64,000 bases of DNA from Pseudomonas aestuarii (GCF_027988105.1 NZ_JAQJZJ010000001.1:434001-498000); one strand, 5' to 3'; positions 18,101 through 25,820 are shown, counted from the stretch's first letter. Numbers and translations: made by a program. Notes: generated by a model from the sequence alone, not told the origin.

Positions 18101-18563
18101 AGGTAAAACTCGCGTAGATCAGTGAGGTGATCGTCGAGCCGATATAGCCGAAGCCCGCGCCGCGGGTCAGCAGGTCCATGTCCACACCATAACGCGCCGC
18201 GTAGTAGCTGATCGGCAGGCCGGTGAGAAAGATCACCAGGGCCACTGCGAGCACTGCCCACAGGGTGTTGGTGAAGCCGTAGCTGATCGCCAGAGCCCCG
18301 CCGATGGCTTCCAGAGCCAGGAACGACACCGCACTCAGGGCCGTGTTGGCGATGCGCAGTTCCGACCATTTGCGAAAGGATTTCGGCGTGAAGCGCAGGG
18401 CATAGTCTTCCATGGTCTCGTCGGCGACCCAGCTGTTGTAGTCGCGGCGGATCTTGACGATGCGCTGAGTACCGGTGGCTTGCACGAAAGCGGTTCCTTG
18501 GTCTGTACGCCTGGCCTGTAGGGCGTCATGCGAAATAGCAAGAAACATGCCCCTGCCCGGCAA
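15078..18563 (-). CDS. NCS1-type permease fused to a hybrid histidine kinase
   Basis: The 1161-residue protein begins with a permease domain (about 35-520) resembling purine-cytosine permeases of the NCS1 family, with about twelve membrane helices. A cysteine-rich stretch follows (about 530-575: CGLC, CSLCC, CGDAC), then two more membrane helices (about 605-655) and a short coiled coil. The kinase has its H-box at His719 (SHELRTPLNS) and an ATPase domain (NLLGNAVRF, DTGIGI, GVGLGLTI). A receiver with Asp1003 (LILMDLSMP) and a 100-residue helical tail complete it. The layout is analogous to CbrA, which carries a different transporter fold. It probably senses a urea- or amide-like ligand at the membrane. 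The ATG at 18563 is the longest start; an ATG at 18548 is possible. Confidence 0.92.
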   Translation of the reverse strand: MPGRGMFLAISHDALQARRTDQGTAFVQATGTQRIVKIRRDYNSWVADETMEDYALRFTPKSFRKWSELRIANTALSAVSFLALEAIGGALAISYGFTNTLWAVLAVALVIFLTGLPISYYAARYGVDMDLLTRGAGFGYIGSTITSLIYASFTFLFFALEAAIMALALELYFKIPLALAYVICSVMVIPLVAYGITLINRLQMWTQPLWLLLLVLPYVFVVWKNPEALVDLTSFGGREGEGGTFNLLLFGAACTVALALVTQIGEQVDYLRFLPEKTAANRKRWWAALLMAGPGWIIPGALKMLAGAFLAFLALQHEIPLERAAEPTQMYLVAFSYVFSSPQWALGAMVLFVIISQIKINMTNAYAGSLAWSNFFARVTHSHPGRVVWLVFNVAIALMLMELGVFDAIQQVLGLYANIAIAWIGALVADLVINKPLGLSPKHIEFKRAHLYDINPVGVGAMLCASLLSILAYCGWFGELAQAASPMVALISAFIVAPLIAWLTKGRYYIARTSEPQLQLLFPVSTQQTLECGLCSNAFERADMAFCPAYSTPICSLCCSLDARCGDACKPQARLSEQLDNFARWLLPKRCIPHLHSRLAQYLGLLALLVLLLFGSLTMIYGQVSHGLLPHFPELQKSLYPAFLKAFLTLSLFAAILAWWVVLTRESRSVAQQESDRQTVLLMQEIEAHRRTDEELQKAKEASEAANAAKSRYVTGLSHELRTPLNSIMGYTQILQRDDALPERHQDALATILRNGSHLLSLIDGLLDVAKIEAGKLRLEPSEIAFPEFIQDLQRMFAPQAEEKGLRFRLEVLGRVPAVVRGDEKRVRQILINLLGNAVRFTDSGEVCLHVSYLRETANFEIADTGIGIDPEQIERIFQPFERGDLMRQDNGVGLGLTITRMLTSLMGGELSVRSVPDQGTNFQVRLFLSEVRVPQAVVHVAHDIIGYHGPRRLILVVDDHIEHRRVLTGMLEPLGFNIAQAASGQEAIRQVALLHPDLILMDLSMPQMDGWETSRLIRRNALSQAPIIVISANAFADDRDRSVAATCNDYLAKPVHTPHLLERIQKQLKLTWLHRTRHDIPEPLTGPQRLPKSSDLEALRELAALGYVRGLQDKLDAIDQQSSDYARFTAPLRALAKGFRLDELTRQLKETDHDRADITR

Positions 18564-18617
18564 GCCTGCTGCCGGTGGGCCCGGGCATCGGCCAGACTGT
18601 TTTTCGGGCGCGATTCT

Positions 18618-18632
18618 GCACCTTTAAGGTGC
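18618..18632. promoter_or_regulatory. Palindrome in the permease-kinase / urtA divergent region
   Basis: GCACCTT-T-AAGGTGC is a perfect 7-bp inverted repeat with a single central base. It lies 55 bp upstream of the kinase start and 144 bp upstream of urtA. It could be a regulator site for the kinase gene. No second copy was noticed elsewhere in the locus. Confidence 0.4.
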
Positions 18633-18641
18633 GTCTGCCCC

Positions 18642-18669
18642 TACGTCAGATGACGTACGCCGTTACGTC
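18642..18669. promoter_or_regulatory. Candidate operator of the amide regulator upstream of urtA
   Basis: TACGTC-AGAT-GACGTA (18642-18657) is a perfect 6-bp inverted repeat with a 4-bp spacer. A third half-site TACGTC follows at 18664-18669. The same TACGTC-N4-GACGTA arrangement occurs upstream of fmdA at 24026-24041. The position, about 120 bp before the urtA start codon, suits an activator site for a NarL/FixJ-type regulator. Confidence 0.6.
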
Positions 18670-18775
18670 AACCTGCGTATACCCAGCTCAACTCGGGCAA
18701 CCGCATGCTTGCTCCAACCCCAATCTGGTAACCGCAAGGCGAGCCGGAGCGGAACAACCACAGAGGAGCAAGACC

Positions 18776-20020
18776 ATGGATTCTCGACTAACCGGTGCGA
18801 AACACTTACTTCCCCGGCGCCTGACGCTGAGTGCCGCCGCACTCTCGCTGATGGCTGCCAGCGTGTTCAGTCAATTCGCCGTTGCAGACGCTGCCAACAC
18901 CACTGGTCTGGCAGTGACCGACACCACCGTGACAGTCGGTCAGCTGCACTCCGCGACTGGCACCATGGCTATTTCCGAGACGGGCTCGATTCAGGCTGAA
19001 CGTCTGGCCATCGACCAGATCAACGCTTCCGGCGGCATCCTCGGGCGGCAGATCGAGGTGATTCAGGAAGACGGTGCCTCGGACTGGCCGACCTTCGCCG
19101 AGAAAGCCAAGAAGCTGCTTGAGAGCGACAAGGTGGCTGCCGTATTCGGTTGCTGGACCTCGGCTTCGCGCAAAGCGGTGCTGCCAATCTTCGAGAAAGA
19201 CAACGGCCTGCTCTACTACCCGACCTTCTACGAAGGCTTGGAACAGTCGAAGAACGTGATTTACACCGGTCAGGAAGCCACTCAGCAGATCCTCGCCAGC
19301 CTCGACTGGATCGCCAAAGAGAAGGGCGCCAAGACCTTCTACCTGCTGGGTTCTGACTACATCTGGCCGCGCACCTCGATGAAGATCGCCCGTAAGCACA
19401 TTGAAAACGTACTCGGCGGCAAGGTTGTCGGCGAAGAGTACTACCCGCTGGGCAACACCCAGTTCGGCTCGCTGACCAACAAGATCAAGCTGAAGAAACC
19501 GGACGTGGTCTTTGCCGCAGTAGTCGGTGGCTCAAACGTGGCGTTCTACAAGCAGCTCAAAGCCGCGGGCATCACCTCGGACAAGCAGACCCTGCTGACC
19601 ATCTCCGTGACTGAGGATGAAATGCTCGGTATCGGCGGCGAAAACATGAAGGGCTTCTACTCCTCCATGAAGTACTTCCAGACCCTGGATAACCCTAACA
19701 ACAATAAGTTTGTTGCGGAGTTCAAGGCCAAGTACGGCAAGGACTCGGTCATCGGCGACGTGACTCAAGCAGGCTACCTCGGTCCATGGCTGTGGAAAGC
19801 GGCGGTGGAAAAAGCCGGCAGCTTTGACGTCAACAAAGTAGTGGCAGCCTCTCCCGGCATTGAACTGACCACCGCGCCGGAAGGCTACGTGAAAGTTCAC
19901 GAGAACCATCACCTCTGGAGCAAGGCGCGGATTGCCGAGATCCAGGCCGACGGTACTTTCACCGTGGTTCACGAGTCCGAACTGATCGAGCCGAATCCGT
20001 TTCCAAAGGGCTACCAGTAA
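18776..20020 (+). CDS. urtA: Urea/short-amide ABC transporter substrate-binding protein UrtA
   Basis: This 414-residue periplasmic binding protein of the branched-chain amino acid/amide type has an N-terminal signal sequence (LTLSAAALSLMAASVFSQFAV, cleavage near ADA at residue 36-40). The mature part (VGQLHSATGTMAISETG, FGCWTSASRKAVLP, YYPTFYEGLEQSKNVIYTG) matches UrtA and the related FmdD. I chose the ATG at 18776 because AGAGGAG lies just upstream; the open frame extends to 18575 but without homology. Because formamidase lies downstream, the ligand may be formamide or other short amides as well as urea. Confidence 0.93.
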   Translation: MDSRLTGAKHLLPRRLTLSAAALSLMAASVFSQFAVADAANTTGLAVTDTTVTVGQLHSATGTMAISETGSIQAERLAIDQINASGGILGRQIEVIQEDGASDWPTFAEKAKKLLESDKVAAVFGCWTSASRKAVLPIFEKDNGLLYYPTFYEGLEQSKNVIYTGQEATQQILASLDWIAKEKGAKTFYLLGSDYIWPRTSMKIARKHIENVLGGKVVGEEYYPLGNTQFGSLTNKIKLKKPDVVFAAVVGGSNVAFYKQLKAAGITSDKQTLLTISVTEDEMLGIGGENMKGFYSSMKYFQTLDNPNNNKFVAEFKAKYGKDSVIGDVTQAGYLGPWLWKAAVEKAGSFDVNKVVAASPGIELTTAPEGYVKVHENHHLWSKARIAEIQADGTFTVVHESELIEPNPFPKGYQ

Positions 20021-20030
20021 GCCTGGCGCG

Positions 20031-20049
20031 TACGTCCTGAGCGTACGTC
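20031..20049. promoter_or_regulatory. Direct TACGTC half-sites upstream of urtB
   Basis: TACGTC occurs at 20031-20036 and again at 20044-20049, 13 bp apart in direct orientation. The pair lies in the urtA-urtB gap of 136 bp. The half-site equals that of the inverted repeats before urtA and fmdA, so this may be an internal regulatory site. The evidence is weaker than for the palindromes. Confidence 0.35.
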
Positions 20050-20156
20050 GGCATGTGGGGCGATGACGGCAGGTGCCATCGCTCCCGGGCCCGTCGGGGC
20101 TAACCAGGCGGGCTCTGATCGGCCTCTTTATTTTCCACCACCGGGAGACCTCCCAG

Positions 20157-21077
20157 ATGGACGTATCTCTTTCCGAATTCGGCGCGATTGCCATCATGCA
20201 AGGCTTTAACGGCCTGTCGGTGTTCTGCGTGCTGCTGCTGATGGCGCTGGGCCTGGCGATCATTTTCGGCCAGATGGGCGTGATCAATATGGCCCACGGC
20301 GAGTTTCTCACCGTCGGCGCCTACACCACCTACGTCATCTCCTCGTTGACCCTGCAGTACTTCCCGGCCATGCAGCCGTACTATTTCTTCTTCGCCATTA
20401 TTGCCGCGTTCGTTATCGCCGGCGCCCTTGGCTGGCTGGTGGAATCGCTGATGATCAGCAAGCTTTACCACCGGCCGTTGGATACCTTACTGGCCACCTG
20501 GGGCTTGTCGCTGGTCATGCAGCAGGCGTTTCGCTCGATCTTTGGCGCTCGTGAAGTGGGCGCGGAAATGCCCGCCTGGATCATGGGCTCGTGGGCCCCG
20601 TCCGAGGCCATCGACATTCCCAGGAACGGCCTGTTCGTGATGGGCCTGACCTTGCTCTGCACGGTCACCATCTTTCTCATGCTCTATCGCTCGCGCTGGG
20701 GCCTGCAGGTGCGCGCCACCATGCAGAACCGGGTGATGAGCCGCGCGGTAGGGATCAATACCAAGAAGGTTGACCGCATGACCTTCGCCCTTGGCTGTGG
20801 CGTGGCCGGGGTGGCTGGCGCGGCCTTCACCACGATCGGCTCGACCGGGCCGACGGCCGGCTCGCTGTACATCGTCGACACTTTTCTCACCGTGGTATTC
20901 GGCGGCGCGGCGAGCCTGGTGGGCACCATCGCTTCGGCGTTCAGCATCGCCCAGGCGCAATCGCTCATGGAGTTCTTCCTCTCCGGCTCGATGGCCAAGG
21001 TACTGACCCTGTCGGCGGTGATCCTGATCCTGATGGTGCGTCCACAGGGGTTGTTCTCGAGCAAGGTGCGCAAGTGA
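20157..21077 (+). CDS. urtB: Urea/amide ABC transporter permease UrtB
   Basis: This 306-residue LivH-type inner-membrane permease has about eight helices and the family signatures GLAIIFGQMGVINMAHGE near the N-terminus and VDTFLTVVFGGAASLVGT late in the protein. The ATG at 20157 follows a GGGAGA ribosome site at 20143-20148; the open frame extends upstream without homology. It is the second gene of urtABCDE and pairs with UrtC to form the membrane channel. Confidence 0.94.
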   Translation: MDVSLSEFGAIAIMQGFNGLSVFCVLLLMALGLAIIFGQMGVINMAHGEFLTVGAYTTYVISSLTLQYFPAMQPYYFFFAIIAAFVIAGALGWLVESLMISKLYHRPLDTLLATWGLSLVMQQAFRSIFGAREVGAEMPAWIMGSWAPSEAIDIPRNGLFVMGLTLLCTVTIFLMLYRSRWGLQVRATMQNRVMSRAVGINTKKVDRMTFALGCGVAGVAGAAFTTIGSTGPTAGSLYIVDTFLTVVFGGAASLVGTIASAFSIAQAQSLMEFFLSGSMAKVLTLSAVILILMVRPQGLFSSKVRK

Positions 21078-21081
21078 TGCT

Positions 21082-21097
21082 TATGTCGTTTGACGCA
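21082..21097. promoter_or_regulatory. Degenerate copy of the amide-locus inverted repeat before urtC
   Basis: TATGTC-GTTT-GACGCA keeps the 6-4-6 arrangement of TACGTC-N4-GACGTA with one change per arm. It lies in the 103-bp urtB-urtC gap. With two mismatches it could be chance; it is listed because it shares spacing and location type with the better sites. Confidence 0.25.
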
Positions 21098-21180
21098 GGC
21101 GCCAGCGTGCTGGCGATGGACCCCGCAGGTGCCGGTGCGCTGGTGCCTGCGGGGCTGATGCAAAGCCCTAGGAGCCGTCC

Positions 21181-22368
21181 ATGAAAAATGCATACGAAAG
21201 CCTACTGGGTGGCAAGCAGGGGGCCATTGGTCTGCTGGTGCTGGCCGTCCTGATCCTGGTGGTATTCCCGTTGGCGCTGGACTCCTTCCGCCTGAGCATG
21301 GTGGGTAAATACCTGACCTACGCCTTCGTCGCTGTCGGCCTGGTCCTGTGCTGGGGCTATGGCGGCATTCTCAGCCTGGGCCAGGGTATTTTCTTCGGCC
21401 TCGGTGGCTACTGCATGGCGATGTTTCTCAAACTTGAGGCATCGGACCCAGAGAGCACCAAAATCCAGTCGACCCCGGGTATTCCGGATTTCATGGACTG
21501 GAACCAGATCACCGAACTGCCGATGATGTGGCAGCCGTTCCACAGTTTCAGCTTCACCCTGCTGGCGGTGCTCGCAGTGCCGACGCTGTTGGCCCTGGTG
21601 ATTGGCATCGCGATGTTCAAGCGCCGCGTCGGTGACGTGTACTTCTCTATCGTGACGCAGGCCATCGCCGCGATCCTGACCATCCTCATCATCGGCCAGC
21701 AGGGTCTGACTGGCGGGGTCAATGGCATCACCGACCTGCGCACCCTGAACGGTTGGGATATCCGCGATGACAGCAGCAAACTGATCCTCTACTTCGTCAA
21801 CGCCGCACTGTTGATCGGCTGCGTATTACTTGGCCGCTTCGTTCTGACTTCCAAACTCGGGCGCCTGCTGATGGCCATGCGCGACAAGGAAGAGCGGGTG
21901 CGGTTTTCCGGCTATGACGTGGCCAGCTTCAAGATCTTCGTGTTTTGCCTGGCGGCGGCCTTCTCGGCCATTGGCGGGGCGATGTTTGCCTTGCAGGTCG
22001 GCTTCATGTCGCCGAGTTTCGTCGGCATCGTGCCGTCGATCGAGATGGTGATTTTCGCCGCCGTGGGCGGGCGCATGTCGTTGCTCGGCGCGGTTTACGG
22101 CACGCTGCTGGTGAGTTTCGGCAAGACCTACTTCTCCGAGAGCTTCCCAGAACTGTGGCTGTACCTGATGGGTGGCCTGTTCATTGTGGTGGTCATGTAC
22201 TTCCCCAATGGTCTGGCTGGCCTGTGGGAAAGCCATGGGCGCAAATGGCTGTCGCGTTTTGCCCTGGGCAACAAGGTGTTTGGTCAGTCGGTAGTCAAGG
22301 CCCGGGTCATGAGCCCAGTGAAAGTTGCTACGCCGCAACCCTCCCGTGAACTGGAGACCACGCCATGA
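21181..22368 (+). CDS. urtC: Urea/amide ABC transporter permease UrtC
   Basis: This 395-residue LivM-type permease has about ten membrane helices. Family features include YAFVAVGLVLCWGYGGILSL, GQGIFFGLGGYCMAMFLKLE, TGGVNGITDL and the cytoplasmic loop MAMRDKEERVRFSGYD. AGGAG lies ten bases before the ATG. The stop overlaps the urtD start (ATGA), so the two are translationally coupled. Confidence 0.95.
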   Translation: MKNAYESLLGGKQGAIGLLVLAVLILVVFPLALDSFRLSMVGKYLTYAFVAVGLVLCWGYGGILSLGQGIFFGLGGYCMAMFLKLEASDPESTKIQSTPGIPDFMDWNQITELPMMWQPFHSFSFTLLAVLAVPTLLALVIGIAMFKRRVGDVYFSIVTQAIAAILTILIIGQQGLTGGVNGITDLRTLNGWDIRDDSSKLILYFVNAALLIGCVLLGRFVLTSKLGRLLMAMRDKEERVRFSGYDVASFKIFVFCLAAAFSAIGGAMFALQVGFMSPSFVGIVPSIEMVIFAAVGGRMSLLGAVYGTLLVSFGKTYFSESFPELWLYLMGGLFIVVVMYFPNGLAGLWESHGRKWLSRFALGNKVFGQSVVKARVMSPVKVATPQPSRELETTP

Positions 22369-23126
22369 ATAGTCCCGCTGGATTTCAGGCCGCCAAGCCG
22401 GTGTTGTCGATCGAGGGGCTGAGCGTGTCCTTCGATGGCTTCAAAGCGGTTGATAACCTCAACCTGTATGTCGACCGTAACGAAGTACACGTGGTCATCG
22501 GGCCTAATGGTGCAGGCAAGACCACGCTGCTCGATCTGATTTGCGGCAAGACCAAGGCCACCGCCGGCAGCATCGATTTCGACGGCCGTGAACTGAGCAA
22601 GATGCGCGAGTACGACATCGTTCGTGCCGGAGTCGGGCGCAAGTTTCAGAATCCATCGATTTACGAAAATCTGACGGTGTTCGAGAACCTGGAAATGTCC
22701 TATCCCAAGGGCCGCAAGGTGTTTGGTGCGCTGTTCTTCAAGCGTAGCGCCGAGGTGATTGCGCGGGTCGAGGAAGTGGCTGCGGAAATCTTCCTCAGCG
22801 AGTTGTTGGATATGCAGGCCGACCTGCTGTCGCACGGCCAGAAACAGTGGCTGGAGATCGGCATGCTGCTGATGCAGGACCCGGCGCTGCTGATGCTCGA
22901 CGAGCCGGTGGCCGGCATGAGCGTCAGTGAGCGGGTGCAGACCGCCGAGCTGCTCAATCGCATCAGTCAAGGCCGTTCGGTACTGGTGATCGAGCATGAC
23001 ATGGAATTTGTCAAAAGCATCGCCCACCGGGTCACTGTGCTGCACCAGGGCACGGTGCTGGCTGAGGGCAGCATGGAGGCGGTGCAGAGTAATCCGAAGG
23101 TGATCGAGGTGTACCTGGGGCATTGA
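22365..23126 (+). CDS. urtD: Urea/amide ABC transporter ATP-binding protein UrtD
   Basis: This 253-residue LivG-type ATPase has a Walker A motif GPNGAGKTT near residue 46, a signature SHGQKQWLEIGM, a Walker B LLMLDEPVAGM and a switch His in VIEHDMEF. It couples ATP hydrolysis to transport together with UrtE. It overlaps urtC by 4 bp and is followed by urtE after 81 bp. Confidence 0.95.
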   Translation: MNSPAGFQAAKPVLSIEGLSVSFDGFKAVDNLNLYVDRNEVHVVIGPNGAGKTTLLDLICGKTKATAGSIDFDGRELSKMREYDIVRAGVGRKFQNPSIYENLTVFENLEMSYPKGRKVFGALFFKRSAEVIARVEEVAAEIFLSELLDMQADLLSHGQKQWLEIGMLLMQDPALLMLDEPVAGMSVSERVQTAELLNRISQGRSVLVIEHDMEFVKSIAHRVTVLHQGTVLAEGSMEAVQSNPKVIEVYLGH

Positions 23127-23207
23127 TCGCCGGCACTCAGCTTTGTCGGTGGGCACGCTTGGTGTTGTCCACCTGACCCAAACAACTTGGCGGCAAGGAG
23201 TTCAAGC

Positions 23208-23897
23208 ATGTTCCAGATCACCAATCTCGTGTCCGGCTATGGCCAGAGCCAGATCCTTCACGAACTCAACCTCGACGTGGCGAAGAAGGAAATCGTCGCG
23301 GTCATGGGCCGTAACGGCATGGGCAAGACCACCCTGTTCAAGAGTCTGATGGGCGTATTGCCGCAATGGGGCGGGCAGATCAGCGTAGACGGCCAGGACG
23401 TGTCGGCGATGGAAACCCATGAGCGGGTCGAACGCGGCATCGCCTATGTGCCGCAGGGGCGGATGATCTTCTCGCACATGACGGTGCTGGAGAACATTCA
23501 GACCGGTCTGCCGGCCTCGGCCAGGGGCAAGGTGCCGGATGACCTCTACGCGCTGTTCCCGGTGCTGCAGGAGATGCGTAACCGCAAGGGCGGCAACCTC
23601 TCCGGCGGTCAGCAACAGCAACTGGCCATCGCCCGTGCACTGGCGACCAACCCCAAGGTGCTGCTGCTGGATGAGCCGACCGAGGGCATCCAGCCGTCGA
23701 TCATCAAGGACCTCGCCCACAAGCTGAAGGAGATCCGCAATCTGCGTGATCTGACCATCGTCGTTTCTGAACAGGTGCTGTCGTTCACCATGGAAATCGC
23801 CGATCGCTTCCTGGTGATCGAGAAGGGCAAGTTCGTGGTCGAGGAGAGCCGCGACAAGGTCGACGAGACGATGATCAGCCGCTACCTGTCGGTCTGA
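23208..23897 (+). CDS. urtE: Urea/amide ABC transporter ATP-binding protein UrtE
   Basis: This 229-residue LivF-type ATPase is the fifth subunit of the transporter. It shows Walker A GRNGMGKTT, the signature LSGGQQQQLAIARAL, Walker B VLLLDEPTEGIQPS and a final VVSEQVLSF switch region. The ATG at 23208 follows AAGGAG at 23194-23199; an in-frame ATG slightly upstream at 23187 lacks a comparable site. It is the last urt gene; a terminator-like hairpin follows. Confidence 0.95.
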   Translation: MFQITNLVSGYGQSQILHELNLDVAKKEIVAVMGRNGMGKTTLFKSLMGVLPQWGGQISVDGQDVSAMETHERVERGIAYVPQGRMIFSHMTVLENIQTGLPASARGKVPDDLYALFPVLQEMRNRKGGNLSGGQQQQLAIARALATNPKVLLLDEPTEGIQPSIIKDLAHKLKEIRNLRDLTIVVSEQVLSFTMEIADRFLVIEKGKFVVEESRDKVDETMISRYLSV

Positions 23898-23945
23898 CGG
23901 GCCTCTTTCCTGGCGCGTGGCTATCCGCGCCGAGCGCTGTTCTTG

Positions 23946-23980
23946 ATGCTGGCATAGGCCTCTATGCCGGCATCTTTTCG
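23946..23980 (+). terminator. Terminator after urtABCDE
   Basis: GATGCTGGCATA and TATGCCGGCATC form a 12-bp stem with one G-U wobble, followed by TTTT. It lies 49 bp after the urtE stop and separates the urt operon from fmdA. Confidence 0.7.
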
Positions 23981-24025
23981 TCTTTCAAAAACGCCCTGCA
24001 GGCCCCATGGTTGCCGGCTTTCGCC

Positions 24026-24041
24026 TACGTCATTCGACGTA
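24026..24041. promoter_or_regulatory. Candidate operator of the amide regulator upstream of fmdA
   Basis: TACGTC-ATTC-GACGTA repeats exactly the arms and spacer length of the site before urtA. It lies 88 bp before the fmdA start and downstream of the urt terminator, so fmdA probably has its own promoter responding to the same regulator. Confidence 0.6.
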
Positions 24042-24129
24042 TTTGCGGATTTTCCCCGACGTTCAAGACTAGCTCCGTACCCCGGCGCCATGGCGCCAAG
24101 TCCCTAGCAATGGTCCCAGGAGCTTTGTC

Positions 24130-25359
24130 ATGACCGATACCCTGATCAAGGTCGACCTCAATCAGCCTGCCACTGAAAACGAGCAAATCCACAACCGCTG
24201 GCATCCGGATATTCCGATGGCCTGCTGGGTCAAGCCGGGCGAGGATTTCATTCTCGAAACCTATGACTGGACCGCCGGCGCGATCAAGAACAACGACGAT
24301 GCCTCAGACGTGCGCGACGTTGACCTGTCCACCGTGCATTACCTCTCTGGCCCGGTCGGTGTGCATGGCGCCGAGCCCGGTGACCTGCTGGTGGTCGACC
24401 TGCTCGACATCGGCGCAATGGCCGACTCGCAGTGGGGCTTCAACGGCTTCTTCTCCCGGCAGAACGGCGGCGGCTTCCTTACCGATCACTTCCCCATGGC
24501 GCAGAAGGCCATCTGGGACTTCAAGGGGATGTTCACCAGTTCGCGACATATCCCCGGCGTCAACTTCGCCGGTTTGATCCACCCCGGTCTGATCGGCTGC
24601 CTGCCGGATCACAAGATGCTGGCCGACTGGAACAAGCGCGAGCAGGAACTGATCGATACCGACCCGCACCGCGTACCGGCCCTGGCCAACCCGCCGATGG
24701 CGCCGACCGCGCACATGGGCAAGATGAAAGGCGAGGCCCGCGACCTGGCCGCGCTGACCGGGGCGCGCACCGTGCCGCCGCGCGAGCATGGCGGCAACTG
24801 CGACATCAAGGACCTGTCGCGTGGCTCGAAGATCTTCTTCCCGGTTTATGTCGACGGCGCCGGCTTGTCGGTGGGCGACCTGCACTTCAGCCAGGGCGAC
24901 GGTGAAATCACCTTCTGCGGCGCTATCGAAATGGCCGGCTGGGTACACATGAAGGTCGAGCTGATCAAGGGCGGCATGGCCAAGTACGGGATCAAGAATC
25001 CGGTGTTCAAGCCCAGCCCGATCACTCCGAACTACAAGAACTACCTGATCTTCGAAGGCATCTCGGTGGACGAGGCGGGCAAGCAGCACTACCTCGACGT
25101 CAACATCGCCTACAAGCAGGCCTGCCTCAATGCCATCAACTACCTGACCAAGTTCGGCTACTCGCCGGCCCAGGGCTATGCGCTGCTCGGCTCTGCGCCG
25201 GTGCAGGGACATATCAGCGGTATCGTCGACGTGCCCAACGCCTGCGCCACGCTGTGGTTGCCAACCGAAATCTTCGACTTCGACATCAACCCCAATGCAT
25301 CCGGCCCGATCAAGTACCTCGACGGCAGCATCGACCTGCCTATCGCGCCGGACAAGTGA
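24130..25359 (+). CDS. fmdA: Formamidase FmdA (acetamidase/formamidase family)
   Basis: This 409-residue cytoplasmic enzyme hydrolyses formamide to formate and ammonia; the family also acts on acetamide. Family motifs visible include HYLSGPVGVHGAEPGDLL, GHIS-type residues, the acidic GDGEITFCGAIEM and PPREHGGNCDIKDL. The length equals that of the Methylophilus/Pseudomonas formamidases. CCAGGAG lies eight bases upstream of the ATG. Being next to urtABCDE and fmdB points to an import-and-hydrolysis route that provides nitrogen. A GGCGCCATGGCGCC palindrome at 24084-24097 in the leader may form a hairpin. Confidence 0.95.
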   Translation: MTDTLIKVDLNQPATENEQIHNRWHPDIPMACWVKPGEDFILETYDWTAGAIKNNDDASDVRDVDLSTVHYLSGPVGVHGAEPGDLLVVDLLDIGAMADSQWGFNGFFSRQNGGGFLTDHFPMAQKAIWDFKGMFTSSRHIPGVNFAGLIHPGLIGCLPDHKMLADWNKREQELIDTDPHRVPALANPPMAPTAHMGKMKGEARDLAALTGARTVPPREHGGNCDIKDLSRGSKIFFPVYVDGAGLSVGDLHFSQGDGEITFCGAIEMAGWVHMKVELIKGGMAKYGIKNPVFKPSPITPNYKNYLIFEGISVDEAGKQHYLDVNIAYKQACLNAINYLTKFGYSPAQGYALLGSAPVQGHISGIVDVPNACATLWLPTEIFDFDINPNASGPIKYLDGSIDLPIAPDK

Positions 25360-25450
25360 GTTCTTCACCCGGGCGGGGTTAGGGTTTTGGACGGCGCTTG
25401 CCCTGCCCGGGTGGCGGACACCCAGATAATTCGAGTTTCAGGAGTCAGCG

Positions 25451-25798
25451 ATGCCGACCTATGAATATGACTGTGCGGGCTGCGGTGACTTCACCCAGTT
25501 ACGGCCAATGGCTGACCGCGACCAACCCTGCGCTTGCCCGTACTGCGGTAGCCAGAGCCAGCGGGTGATCCTCTCCGCGCCGGGGTTGGCGACTATGTCG
25601 GGCAGCCAGCGCCGTGCCATCACCGCCAACGAGCGTAGCGCTCACGCACCGCAGACCCTCGATGAATACAAACACTCGCGCAAGCACCCCAAGGGCTGCG
25701 GTTGCTGCACGCCAAACAAACCGCTGGCACCCACCCAGACCAACCCGCATGCGCTGAAGGGCAAGCCGGCCGGACGGCCGTGGATGATCAGTCATTAA
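25451..25798 (+). CDS. fmdB: FmdB family zinc-ribbon protein
   Basis: The 115-residue protein starts MPTYEYDCAGCG and has the FmdB zinc ribbon with Cys8-x2-Cys11 and Cys29-x2-Cys32 (CPYC), then a basic tail ending with another cysteine group (CGCCTP). The family is named for its link to formamidase and was proposed as regulatory; its role is not proven. CAGGAG precedes the ATG, 91 bp after fmdA, so the two are probably co-transcribed. Confidence 0.9.
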   Translation: MPTYEYDCAGCGDFTQLRPMADRDQPCACPYCGSQSQRVILSAPGLATMSGSQRRAITANERSAHAPQTLDEYKHSRKHPKGCGCCTPNKPLAPTQTNPHALKGKPAGRPWMISH

Positions 25799-25820
25799 GG
25801 CGTTTATTGCCGTAACAGGC

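Noticed and set aside
18575-18775. An N-terminal extension of UrtA
   Set aside because: It would cross the putative operator, precede the signal peptide and lack a ribosome site.
18564-18775. A sigma-54 promoter for urtA
   Set aside because: No acceptable TGGCAC-N5-TTGC element was found in this stretch by eye.
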